NCBI GenBank assembly: GCA_036378995.1
Contig: DASUVJ010000061.1
Coordinates: forward strand, 1 to 10,217
DNA: 10,217 bases
DNA from: DASUVJ01 sp036378995
GTDB lineage: Bacteria > Patescibacteriota > Saccharimonadia > Saccharimonadales > Saccharimonadaceae
Direction: 5' to 3'
The notes under the pieces are model-generated. The model was not told the origin of the DNA, ran no database searches, and saw only the letters and a program-made list of their open reading frames with translations. Each line of letters opens with the position of its first letter. Within the stretch, counting starts at the first letter, position 1. Position numbers and translations under genes: made by a program. Shown one piece after another: positions 1-5,523 of the stretch.

Positions 1-221
1 GCCATTTGCAAAAATTCACTTTCCCAGTTTTCAAACACGCCTTCGATAAAGTCGCCGCTTACAATATATTCACTGTAATTTTGAGCTGGCTGTCCGTGCT
101 CTTGGAGTGTTTCGTTATTTGTGCTCCAGCCCGCAAAGCTCATGCCGATAATTGCGAGTAAAAAGATGCCGAACATTGTAAGCATTAGGCTGTTATTGTG
201 AATATACCTGCGAAATGTCAT
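1..221 (-). CDS. DUF6766 family membrane protein, partial (C-terminus beyond left edge)
   Basis: Reading the minus strand from the ATG at 221 gives 73 codons before the window ends. The N-terminus has one hydrophobic helix (about residues 12-31), then a Trp after the membrane exit, an EHGQP motif at about 41-45, and the run FENWESEFLQM near the visible end. These match my memory of the DUF6766 family, small membrane proteins of unknown function that usually continue with more helices. The start is supported by AGGAG on the minus strand (228-232) with 6 nt spacing. It is transcribed away from everything to its right and has a -10-like box at 246-251. The gene is incomplete only because the window ends. 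The family call is from recognition, not a search. Confidence 0.8.
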   Translation of the reverse strand, partial: MTFRRYIHNNSLMLTMFGIFLLAIIGMSFAGWSTNNETLQEHGQPAQNYSEYIVSGDFIEGVFENWESEFLQM

Positions 222-245
222 GGAACTCTCCTGTTTATTATTTTA

Positions 246-251
246 AGTATA
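246..251 (-). promoter_or_regulatory. -10 box of the DUF6766 gene
   Basis: On the minus strand this reads TATACT, 24 nt before the start codon, which leaves a short leader holding the AGGAG ribosome site. No good -35 hexamer is visible at 16-18 nt, so the call rests on the -10 and its position. Confidence 0.35.
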
Positions 252-288
252 GCGCGTCTTTAATGGGCGAGCATTTAAGCAAGGGTCA

Positions 289-317
289 TTGACAATAATA
301 CCTTTTTAGTTTATCTT
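289..317 (+). promoter_or_regulatory. Sigma70-type promoter reading into the GC-rich island
   Basis: TTGACA (289-294, perfect -35), a 17-nt spacer and TATCTT (312-317, four of six -10 bases). The expected start of transcription is near 324, right at the left border of the GC-rich island. Its natural target was probably the ABC exporter operon, which now begins about 600 nt downstream with the island between them. The latter point is inference. Confidence 0.5.
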
Positions 318-321
318 AGGT

Positions 322-348
322 GAGGTTGCCCCCTCGAGGGGTTTCCTC
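322..348 (+). terminator. GC-rich hairpin with 12-bp perfect palindrome at the left border of the island
   Basis: CCCCTCGAGGGG (330-341) is a perfect palindrome followed by TTT. GAGG (322-325) and CCTC (345-348) can pair outside it across a small internal loop. This looks like the terminator of a gene that once lay upstream in the source genome, as is common between phage genes. The U-tract is only three bases, so termination activity is uncertain; a protein-binding palindrome is an alternative. Confidence 0.4.
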
Positions 349-360
349 CGGATAAGCTCC
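349..360. repeat. Left copy of 12-bp inverted repeat
   Basis: CGGATAAGCTCC, exactly the reverse complement of 829-840. The three bases outside it (346-348) are CTC, the same as the three bases outside the right copy (841-843), as a 3-bp target duplication would look. It also overlaps a possible -10 box (GATAAG, 351-356) with TTGCCC at 326-331, although that spacer is 19 nt. A three-base direct repeat can easily be chance. Confidence 0.55.
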
Positions 361-378
361 CAGTGGAAGGACACGCTC

Positions 379-750
379 ATGCGTCGCCCCGTTTCTGTCA
401 AGAACCTGCCCGGTGTCGTCTCGGACCTCACGGCTCGCCTCCCGCGTCCGTCGGTCCCGGCGTTCGTCACCGGCAGGCGCGCGGCCGTCGTCGGCTCCAC
501 CCTCGTGGTGGTCAGCGGCGCCGTCGTCGCGTTCCTCAACCGCCCGCGTCCCGAGCGGGGTGCGGTGGCCGTGAAGACCGTCATCGACGGCCCCGAGGGT
601 CACGTCGTGGTCGTCACGGAGTCGTTCACGTTCCTGGCACCCGCCTCGCTCCGCCAGTACTTCGAGTACTACGCGGAGAAGGGCGGCCTGGCCGGCTACG
701 TGCTCGGCCGCGAGAAGATCGACGGCGTGAGGGTCGGTTCCGCGGCCTGA
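379..750 (+). CDS. Small membrane-anchored protein of unknown function, foreign codon use
   Basis: 123 aa. I do not recognise the family. The start is well supported: GGAAGGA at 365-371 lies 7 nt before the ATG. Residues 1-33 are basic and proline-rich, about 34-52 form one hydrophobic helix, then comes an RPRPERG stretch and a soluble domain of about 65 residues. That domain has a Val-rich strand pattern (HVVVVTESFTF) followed by an aromatic helix (LRQYFEYYAEKGGLAGYVLG). This suggests a single-pass protein with the C-terminal domain outside if positive-inside holds. Codon third positions are overwhelmingly G or C, typical of Streptomyces-like bacteria and their phages. It has no partner genes in the island. 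Regular codon bias, good ribosome site and flanking terminator-like hairpins argue that the frame is real. Confidence 0.7.
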   Translation: MRRPVSVKNLPGVVSDLTARLPRPSVPAFVTGRRAAVVGSTLVVVSGAVVAFLNRPRPERGAVAVKTVIDGPEGHVVVVTESFTFLAPASLRQYFEYYAEKGGLAGYVLGREKIDGVRVGSAA

Positions 751-763
751 TGGTCGCATCGCC

Positions 764-777
764 CCCACGTGAGTGGG
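764..777 (+). other. Small hairpin after the foreign gene
   Basis: CCCAC / GTGGG with loop GTGA, 14 nt after the stop codon. It is short and has no U-tract; it may only assist the larger hairpin just downstream. Confidence 0.3.
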
Positions 778-785
778 TGCGCGGA

Positions 786-805
786 GTGGCCCCTGGTGGG
801 GCCGC
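786..805 (+). terminator. GC-rich hairpin downstream of the foreign gene
   Basis: GGCCCC (788-793) pairs with GGGGCC (798-803) around loop TGGT. Two further pairs outside include one G-T pair, giving an 8-bp stem. It stands 35 nt after the stop of the 379-750 gene. There is no U-tract, as is often the case for terminators of high-GC actinobacteria and their phages. It would probably act on that gene in its source genome; its effect here is unknown. Confidence 0.45.
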
Positions 806-828
806 GCCGTGCACCTGCGCGTTCTCCT

Positions 829-840
829 GGAGCTTATCCG
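829..840. repeat. Right copy of 12-bp inverted repeat
   Basis: GGAGCTTATCCG, exact reverse complement of 349-360. Identity stops at 12 bp on both sides. The outer neighbour is CTC (841-843), matching 346-348. The two copies enclose 468 bp that include the whole foreign gene. Confidence 0.55.
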
Positions 841-857
841 CTCCCCCTGAAATTTTT

Positions 858-879
858 AAGCGTCGCAAATGCGGCGCTT
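858..879 (+). terminator. Hairpin at the right border, terminator-like
   Basis: AAGCGTCGC (858-866) pairs with GCGGCGCTT (871-879) as a 9-bp stem with one G-T pair and loop AAAT, followed by TTCTTGT. It lies in the AT-rich sequence that I take to be native. It would weaken read-through from the island or from the promoter at 289-317 into the ABC operon, leaving the -10 at 890 as the operon's own promoter. The weak T-run makes this a moderate call. Confidence 0.4.
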
Positions 880-886
880 TCTTGTA

Positions 887-895
887 TGCTATGAT
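887..895 (+). promoter_or_regulatory. Extended -10 promoter of the ABC exporter operon
   Basis: TGC followed by TATGAT (890-895), an extended -10 (TGn plus hexamer), which can work without a -35; indeed no -35 is seen at the right distance. The expected start is near 902, a leader of about 30-40 nt. The same TGn pattern recurs before the genes at 6266 and 8490. A second TATAAG lies at 902-907. Confidence 0.4.
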
Positions 896-932
896 TATTT
901 TTATAAGCATAACAGCAACAGCATAGGGGCGT

Positions 933-1859
933 ATGGAAGAGAGAATGAATACGGAACATGTCATTGACGTAAAGGGGCTCGTTAAGCATTTTGGATCAAC
1001 AAAAGCGCTCGATGGTCTGGATCTTGTCGTGAAGAAGGGCGAGGTGCATGGCTTTCTGGGGCCTAATGGCGCAGGAAAATCAACGACGATCCGTATCCTC
1101 CTCGGATTGCTGAGAAAAACAGGCGGCGAAGCAACTGTCTTAGGTGGCGACCCATGGAAGGATGCGGTCGAACTTCATAGGCATCTTGCGTATGTGCCGG
1201 GTGACGTAAACCTTTGGCCGAACTTGTCAGGTGGCGAAGCTATCGATCTTTTTGGCAAGCTTCGCGGCGGCCTGAATGAGGAGAGGCGGGACATGCTTCT
1301 CGAGCGGTTCAAGCTTGATCCTACAAAAAAGGCTCGAACGTATTCAAAAGGGAATAGACAAAAAGTGGCATTGGTCGCCGCACTTGCCTCTGATGTTGAT
1401 TTGTATATTTTAGACGAGCCGACATCGGGTTTGGACCCACTTATGGAAGCTGTTTTCCAGGAAGAGATCCGAGCGCTTAAAAAAGAAGGACGCACTGTAC
1501 TGCTTTCGAGTCATATTTTGGCCGAAGCCGAGGCTCTTTGTGATCGTATTACGATTATTCGTGATGGTAAAACCGCGGCAAGCGGAACGCTCGGAGAGCT
1601 GCGTCATCTGCGAAGAATTCATGTCAGTGTTACGACGAAGAAGCCAGCTGATGATCTTAAAAGTTATGAAGGACTCCATAACGTCAAAACAGAAGGAAAA
1701 AAGACTGAATTCGAAGTCGATGCGCATAATCTTGATCAGACTATGCGCAAATTGAGCGCACTCGGAATCGAGCATCTGACCAGTACGCCGCCAAGCCTTG
1801 AAACGCTATTCATGCATCACTATGGCAGCGAGGAGAAGGCGGGCGATGGAAAGCTTTAA
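933..1859 (+). CDS. ABC exporter ATP-binding protein
   Basis: 308 aa from the ATG at 933. ATPase subunit of an exporter in the cytoplasmic membrane; hydrolyses ATP to power the permease encoded next. Visible motifs: Walker A GPNGAGKST at about 43-51, signature YSKGNRQ at 137-143 (the usual form in this exporter subfamily in place of LSGGQ), Walker B LYILDEP at 157-163, D-loop SGLD, and switch histidine in LLSSH (His194). The C-terminal 100 residues form the variable regulatory tail common in ABC-2 drug exporter ATPases. An in-frame ATG at 945 (MNTEHVIDVKGL) is a serious alternative start: the AGGGG before 933 is only 3 nt away, while GGAAG stands 5 nt before 945. The 3' end overlaps the permease gene by 14 nt, so the two are translationally coupled. 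Substrate unknown; related systems export antibiotics. Confidence 0.92.
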   Translation: MEERMNTEHVIDVKGLVKHFGSTKALDGLDLVVKKGEVHGFLGPNGAGKSTTIRILLGLLRKTGGEATVLGGDPWKDAVELHRHLAYVPGDVNLWPNLSGGEAIDLFGKLRGGLNEERRDMLLERFKLDPTKKARTYSKGNRQKVALVAALASDVDLYILDEPTSGLDPLMEAVFQEEIRALKKEGRTVLLSSHILAEAEALCDRITIIRDGKTAASGTLGELRHLRRIHVSVTTKKPADDLKSYEGLHNVKTEGKKTEFEVDAHNLDQTMRKLSALGIEHLTSTPPSLETLFMHHYGSEEKAGDGKL

Positions 1860-3477
1860 GGGCACTGGCAGGCTTATCCTGCTTGCACTGCGCCGCGACA
1901 GGATAAAATTAACAATTTGGGCCGTCGCTATTATCGGAACAATGGCTGCTGCCGTTCCGGCTATTAAAGAGGTGTACGGTGCGAATCAGATGGAGTTGAA
2001 TCAGTATGCTGTAACGACGGCCAGCAGTATGGTCGGCCGTATGCTCGGCGGGCCAATAGACGGACCGCAGCTGGGTTCGGTAATAATGCTGGAGTATTTC
2101 TTGTTTGTGGCGGTACTGATTGCATTTATGAGCAGCCTGGCGATCGTTCGTCATACGCGTCAAAATGAAGAGGCGGGACGGAGCGAGTTGATCGGCTCGG
2201 CGCCGGTAGGACGAAATGCAATGCTTTCAGCTGCTCTTGCGGTCGTGGTAGGGCTTAACGTACTTGTCGCGATTTGTCTGGCTCTCGTCTTGTCGGCGAA
2301 TGGACTAAGTACTGAAGGATCGGTCGCGATGGCAATCGGTCTCGGTGGCGTCGGTGTGGTATTTGCTGGCGTAGGTGCGGTATCAGCCCAGATTATCGGA
2401 ACGGCGCGCGGCGCGAATGCTGTTGCAGGAGCGATAATAGGCGCCGCTATTTTAGTTCGTGGTGTTGGTGATAGCCTTGGAAAGACGGCAGAAGATGGAA
2501 TGTCGGTTGCGAGCAACTGGCTATCGTGGCTGTCTCCTGTCGGGTGGGGTCAGCAGATGCATCCTTTCGTGACTATTGACTGGTCACCGGTTTACTTATA
2601 CCTCGTTAGTTTAGTAGTGCTGGTGATCGTGGCGTTTTGGTTGGCATCACATCGTGATCACGGCATGGGCATGATTGCTGCAAGATCGGGCCGAGCGCAT
2701 GCTAAGGCTAGTCTTTTAAGTTCGCTGGGGTTGGCATGGCGCTTGCAACGCGGTGTTGTCATCAGTTGGACGATCGGTGTAGCCGTCTTAGGCGCCTTAT
2801 TAGGTTTAACGGCAGTAGAATTTAAGGACTTGTTTATGGAAAACGAGCAAGTGGCCGCCATGCTTCAAGCGATGGGGCGAGATGCGGGCAGTCTGACGGA
2901 TGTTTATTTTGCCGCGATGATGGGCATGATGGGATTTGTTATGGCGGGCTTCTCGCTGCAGGCAATCTTGCGGCTGCAAACCGAAGAGTCGAATGGCTAT
3001 CTTGAGGGTGTCTTAAGCACGGGAGTCAGTCGGCTTAAGTGGGCGATGAGCCATCTTACAATCGTGATCGTCGGGCTTGCGGTAATGGGTGCTGTCGCCG
3101 GACTTAGTACGGGTATTTCGTATGCGCTCGTTGCCGAAAACGCATGGGGTGAGATCGGCGGCTTGGTTATTGCAGGATTCGTGCAAATTCCTGCCATCTT
3201 GACGCTTGTTGCACTTGCGGTGCTGGTGTTTGGTTTGTTGCCACGGCTGATGACCCCTATCGTATGGGGCGTGTTTGCAGCCTGCTTGGTAATATTCCAG
3301 TTAGGAAGCATTCTAAAACTTCCTGAATGGCTAATCGATATTTCTCCGTTTACCCATACCCCGGTAGCGCCTGCTGATTCTATTGAGGGGTGGCCGCTTC
3401 TCGTAATGTCAGTTATTGCGATTGCACTATGTAGCATCGGGCTCGCGCTGTTTAGAAGAAGAGATAGTGTTGCTTAA
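1846..3477 (+). CDS. ABC exporter permease, TnrB3-like (polyketide antibiotic exporter type)
   Basis: 543 aa from the ATG at 1846; longer readings from 1798 lie inside the ATPase gene and have no ribosome site, while AGGAG (1831-1835) and GAAGG stand before 1846. Highly hydrophobic, with roughly ten to twelve membrane helices in two halves. The halves look related: each has a cytoplasmic motif with an acidic pair and a Gly/Ser-Thr-Gly-Val-Arg pattern (EEAGRSELIGSAPVGR near 105-120, EESNGYLEGVLSTGVSR near 370-390). The early RRDR and the WLSPVGW and ISPFTHTP loops are typical of the family of large single-chain permeases annotated as exporters of polyketide antibiotics in Actinobacteria. It would form the channel with two copies of the preceding ATPase. 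Stop codon TAA is followed at once by another TAA, then a strong terminator. The usual TetR partner gene of such systems is not seen here. Confidence 0.88.
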   Translation: MESFKGTGRLILLALRRDRIKLTIWAVAIIGTMAAAVPAIKEVYGANQMELNQYAVTTASSMVGRMLGGPIDGPQLGSVIMLEYFLFVAVLIAFMSSLAIVRHTRQNEEAGRSELIGSAPVGRNAMLSAALAVVVGLNVLVAICLALVLSANGLSTEGSVAMAIGLGGVGVVFAGVGAVSAQIIGTARGANAVAGAIIGAAILVRGVGDSLGKTAEDGMSVASNWLSWLSPVGWGQQMHPFVTIDWSPVYLYLVSLVVLVIVAFWLASHRDHGMGMIAARSGRAHAKASLLSSLGLAWRLQRGVVISWTIGVAVLGALLGLTAVEFKDLFMENEQVAAMLQAMGRDAGSLTDVYFAAMMGMMGFVMAGFSLQAILRLQTEESNGYLEGVLSTGVSRLKWAMSHLTIVIVGLAVMGAVAGLSTGISYALVAENAWGEIGGLVIAGFVQIPAILTLVALAVLVFGLLPRLMTPIVWGVFAACLVIFQLGSILKLPEWLIDISPFTHTPVAPADSIEGWPLLVMSVIAIALCSIGLALFRRRDSVA

Positions 3478-3480
3478 TAA

Positions 3481-3509
3481 AAAATGACCCCGGGCTGCGG
3501 GGTCATTTT
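3481..3509. terminator. Bidirectional terminator between ABC operon and MFS gene
   Basis: AAAATGACCCCG (3481-3492) pairs with CGGGGTCATTTT (3498-3509) around loop GGCTG. With the A-run on the left and T-run on the right it is a rho-independent terminator in both directions, serving the convergent permease (plus) and MFS (minus) genes. It sits 3 nt after the permease stop and 2 nt from the MFS stop. Confidence 0.92.
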
Positions 3510-3511
3510 TA

Positions 3512-4945
3512 TTAGTGGAGACTGACTGCCTCGGATTTTTGCGCGGCGTTTGCCTTGGACGGCCGAATCACAAAGACGGCGATCAAAAAGGCAAAGCCTG
3601 TAAAAATGGATGCGGCAATAAAGGCAGCGCTGTAACCGGCGACGCTGGCTTCTGCCATCGAATGAGCTGTCCCTTCAGTAATTGCGGTCGTCGCGCTACT
3701 CGTAGCAACGCCCGAGAGGATTGCAAGGCCAAGCGCGCCGCCCATTTGCTGGGAGGTATTTAGAAGACCCGACGCTAGTCCTGCCTCATGACCAGGAACA
3801 CCCGAGGTTGCTGCGACACTGACAGATACAAAGGTCATGCCGGCGCCCATCGCCATGACGAGTAGGCCCGGGAGGACATTGGCCATGTACGAACCATCGA
3901 TACTGACGGAGCTTAACATGAATGTCCCAATGGTCAGCAATATCGAGCCGATGACAAGAAGTGGCTTGAACCCGGTCTTGCTGATGACGCGTGATGCAAT
4001 TGTCGATACGATACCGATCGTAATAGGAACCGGTAGGAAGCTGAGTCCTGTTTCGACTGGCGAGTACTGTAAAATTCCTTGTACGTAAAGTGAAACGAAG
4101 AAGAACATTCCCATGAGTCCTGCAGTTACCGGCACCATGACGAGGTTAGCGCCTCGGACATTACGGATGCGGAAGATGGACAATGGCATGAGCGGGTGCT
4201 TTACCTTCGATTCGTTGTAAACAAACCCGGCGAGAAGTAACAGGCTTCCGGCGAGGAATCCAAGCGTTCCAAGGCTGGTCCAGCCCCACTCGGGTGCCTG
4301 TACGAGCGCATAGACGAGTCCGATGAGACCGGTCGTTGCAAGAACAGCACCTGGAATATCCAGATTTTTGTCGCTTTCTTCTTTAATATGAGCGGGTACG
4401 TATTTTGCGAGTCCGTACATAACGGCAAGCCCAACCGGAACATTAACGAAAAAGTTCCATTCCCAGCCAAAGTATTCAGTAAGGATACCGCCAAGCAGCA
4501 CGCCGGCAGCGGCACCACCTGCACCAACGGCACTCCATACACCAATGGCTGCATTGCGCTCTTTACCCTCTTTAAATGTCGTCAGAAGGATAGAAAGGGC
4601 GGCTGGCGACATAAAGGCTGCAGCGAGACCCTGGAGGGCGCGCAGTACGATGACCATTGTGCTTGAGTCGGCCAGACCGATGAGGAGCGAGAAGAGCGTA
4701 AAGCCACCGATGCCCCAAAGGAGGATACGTTTACGACCGTATAGGTCGGACGCACGGCCACCGAGCAGTAGGAATCCACCGAAAGCGAGCGTATATCCCG
4801 TGACGACCCATTGCAGGTCGGCCGGGCTAAAGCCAAGCGCCTTCTCGAGGGCGGGGAGGGCAACGTTCACGATAGCGCTGTCGAGCACTACCATAAACTG
4901 CGCAACCGCAAGCAGCGTTAAAATTAACCATTTATGTTTTTGCAT
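3512..4945 (-). CDS. MFS multidrug exporter, DHA2 family (EmrB/QacA type, 14 TM)
   Basis: 477 aa from the ATG at 4945. Proton-driven exporter of drugs or toxic small molecules in the cytoplasmic membrane. LDSAIVNVALP at 21-31 is the DHA2 motif D1, GGRASDLYGRKR at 62-73 is MFS motif A, the segment around 137-153 is motif C with Val in place of the usual Pro, and WNFFVNVPVG at 163-172 is typical of the EmrB/QacA group. Length and about 14 hydrophobic helices agree. The start is fixed by AAAGGAG (4951-4957, minus strand) 5 nt before the ATG; a GTG two codons earlier overlaps that site and is unlikely. It is divergent from marR, whose product probably represses both from the shared operator. Substrate cannot be told from sequence. 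Confidence 0.93.
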   Translation of the reverse strand: MQKHKWLILTLLAVAQFMVVLDSAIVNVALPALEKALGFSPADLQWVVTGYTLAFGGFLLLGGRASDLYGRKRILLWGIGGFTLFSLLIGLADSSTMVIVLRALQGLAAAFMSPAALSILLTTFKEGKERNAAIGVWSAVGAGGAAAGVLLGGILTEYFGWEWNFFVNVPVGLAVMYGLAKYVPAHIKEESDKNLDIPGAVLATTGLIGLVYALVQAPEWGWTSLGTLGFLAGSLLLLAGFVYNESKVKHPLMPLSIFRIRNVRGANLVMVPVTAGLMGMFFFVSLYVQGILQYSPVETGLSFLPVPITIGIVSTIASRVISKTGFKPLLVIGSILLTIGTFMLSSVSIDGSYMANVLPGLLVMAMGAGMTFVSVSVAATSGVPGHEAGLASGLLNTSQQMGGALGLAILSGVATSSATTAITEGTAHSMAEASVAGYSAAFIAASIFTGFAFLIAVFVIRPSKANAAQKSEAVSLH

Positions 4946-4973
4946 AAGCACTCCTTTGTTTAAGTCATCAATG

Positions 4974-5003
4974 ATTGTAAATTTAAATAGTTGAAGTTGT
5001 CAA
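4974..5003 (-). promoter_or_regulatory. Promoter of the MFS exporter gene
   Basis: On the minus strand: TTGACA (complement of 4998-5003, perfect -35), 18-nt spacer, TACAAT (complement of 4974-4979, five of six). Transcription should start near 4967 and give a leader of about 22 nt with the AAAGGAG site. Its -35 occupies nearly the same bases as the marR -35 on the other strand. Confidence 0.75.
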
Positions 5004-5008
5004 GTATT
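4986..5008. promoter_or_regulatory. Probable MarR operator, 23-bp imperfect palindrome
   Basis: AATAGTTGA (4986-4994) and TCAAGTATT (5000-5008) are inverted repeats matching at 8 of 9 positions, with a 5-nt centre. Size and AT-rich character fit the operators of MarR dimers. It covers both -35 boxes, so one bound dimer would block both promoters. Binding by the adjacent regulator is inference from position. Confidence 0.65.
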
Positions 5009-5026
5009 GTAAAAATGAAGTATAAT
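4997..5026 (+). promoter_or_regulatory. Promoter of marR, leaderless transcript
   Basis: TTGTCA (4997-5002), 18-nt spacer, TATAAT (5021-5026, perfect). Only 6 nt separate the -10 box from the ATG at 5033, so the expected first transcribed base is the A of the start codon. This excludes the upstream TTG start at 4991, which lies inside the promoter. Confidence 0.75.
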
Positions 5027-5032
5027 GTAATT

Positions 5033-5458
5033 ATGGCAATGAAAAGCTTTGAAGATACGGCGTACTGGAAGTTCCTTCAAATATCGATTCGGGTTCGTCA
5101 TGACGTGGCAAAGTTGGCCGATATGTATGACATGTCGGTGATGCAATTAGTGACGTTATGTTCGTTAAAACCGGGCGAGGCTATTCAGATGAATATGATG
5201 TCGACACTGTTGGTGTGCGACGCATCTAACGTGACGGGTATTGTTGACAGGCTTGTCCAGCGGGGGTTTATCTCTCGCGAGGAAGGCGAAGAAGATAGGC
5301 GCGTCAAGGTCATACGGCTTACTGCGAAAGGCGCTCGTCTTCGCGAAACGCTGATTCGCGAAATCGATAGAACCCAGCCCGAGAGCATGTCTGCCCTCAC
5401 GCCGAAAGAATTTGAAACCCTCAATACACTTGTCAAAAAAGCACTTAGTTCCAAATAG
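5033..5458 (+). CDS. MarR family transcriptional regulator
   Basis: 141 aa from the ATG at 5033. Dimeric winged-helix DNA-binding protein. The recognition helix region is at about 62-80 (DASNVTGIVDRLVQRGFI), followed by the wing with the conserved DRR at 88-90 and KVIRLTAKG. The N- and C-terminal helices form the dimer interface. Length is normal for the family. Cys43 and Cys62 could allow redox sensing, but this is only a possibility. It is divergent from a DHA2 exporter with a shared palindromic operator, the classic arrangement of a ligand-released repressor controlling an efflux pump and itself. The start is chosen by the perfect -10 box 6 nt upstream; no ribosome site is present, consistent with leaderless translation. 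Confidence 0.9.
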   Translation: MAMKSFEDTAYWKFLQISIRVRHDVAKLADMYDMSVMQLVTLCSLKPGEAIQMNMMSTLLVCDASNVTGIVDRLVQRGFISREEGEEDRRVKVIRLTAKGARLRETLIREIDRTQPESMSALTPKEFETLNTLVKKALSSK

Positions 5459-5472
5459 CTCGTGCTTTGCAC

Positions 5473-5478
5473 TATACT
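5473..5478 (+). promoter_or_regulatory. -10 box of the VIT transporter gene
   Basis: TATACT, 14 nt after the marR stop codon. Transcription from here would begin near 5485 and give a leader of about 40 nt. No convincing -35 at 16-18 nt. It rules out an ATG at 5467 as the start, since that would lie upstream of the transcript. Confidence 0.4.
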
Positions 5479-5523
5479 AATGAGAACTTGATTATATCCA
5501 CCGAAATGAAAGGCAATTATTAC

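Larger units (their letters stand above)
320..848. other. GC-rich foreign island (acquired DNA or assembly chimera)
   Basis: Base composition changes abruptly from AT-rich intergenic sequence to very GC-rich DNA at about 320, and back at about 848. The only gene inside has almost every codon ending in G or C (by my count about 11 of 123 sense codons end in A or T), unlike every other gene here, and uses the only TGA stop. GC-rich hairpins lie on both sides of the gene, and a 12-bp perfect inverted repeat lies near both borders. No transposase, integrase or tRNA is present. The style resembles actinobacterial or actinophage DNA. A chimeric join during amplification or assembly would look the same. 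Confidence 0.7.

Noticed and set aside
137..143. ABC signature YSKGNRQ (residue numbers of the ATPase) instead of LSGGQ
   Set aside because: It first looked like a degenerate motif, but this form is normal in this exporter subfamily.
316..768. 150-aa open frame on the minus strand across the GC-rich island
   Set aside because: Shadow of the gene at 379-750: GC-rich DNA leaves opposite frames open. It has no ribosome site, and the product is low-complexity, rich in Arg, Asp and Gly.
303..858. TTTTTA direct repeat (303-308 and 853-858) as a target duplication around the whole island
   Set aside because: Low-complexity T-run that is frequent in AT-rich intergenic DNA; the copies do not coincide with the composition borders.
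363..926. 187-aa open frame on the plus strand overlapping the foreign gene
   Set aside because: Arg/Gly/Pro-rich low-complexity product, wrong third-position pattern, and it runs out of the island into AT-rich sequence and over the ABC promoter.
1798..1845. Longer start for the ABC permease
   Set aside because: This stretch is the end of the ATPase gene, gives a non-membrane basic N-terminus, and has no ribosome site; the ATG at 1846 does.
2997..3437. 146-aa minus-strand frame inside the permease gene, and similar long antisense frames at 4545-4994 and 6383-6853
   Set aside because: All lie opposite well-supported genes, lack ribosome sites and give unnatural compositions.
4991..5032. TTG start adding 14 residues to MarR
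   Set aside because: It lies inside the promoter and operator, upstream of the expected transcription start.
5467..5523. ATG at 5467 for the VIT protein
   Set aside because: It precedes the -10 box at 5473-5478, so it would not be in the transcript; family members start close to the chosen Met.
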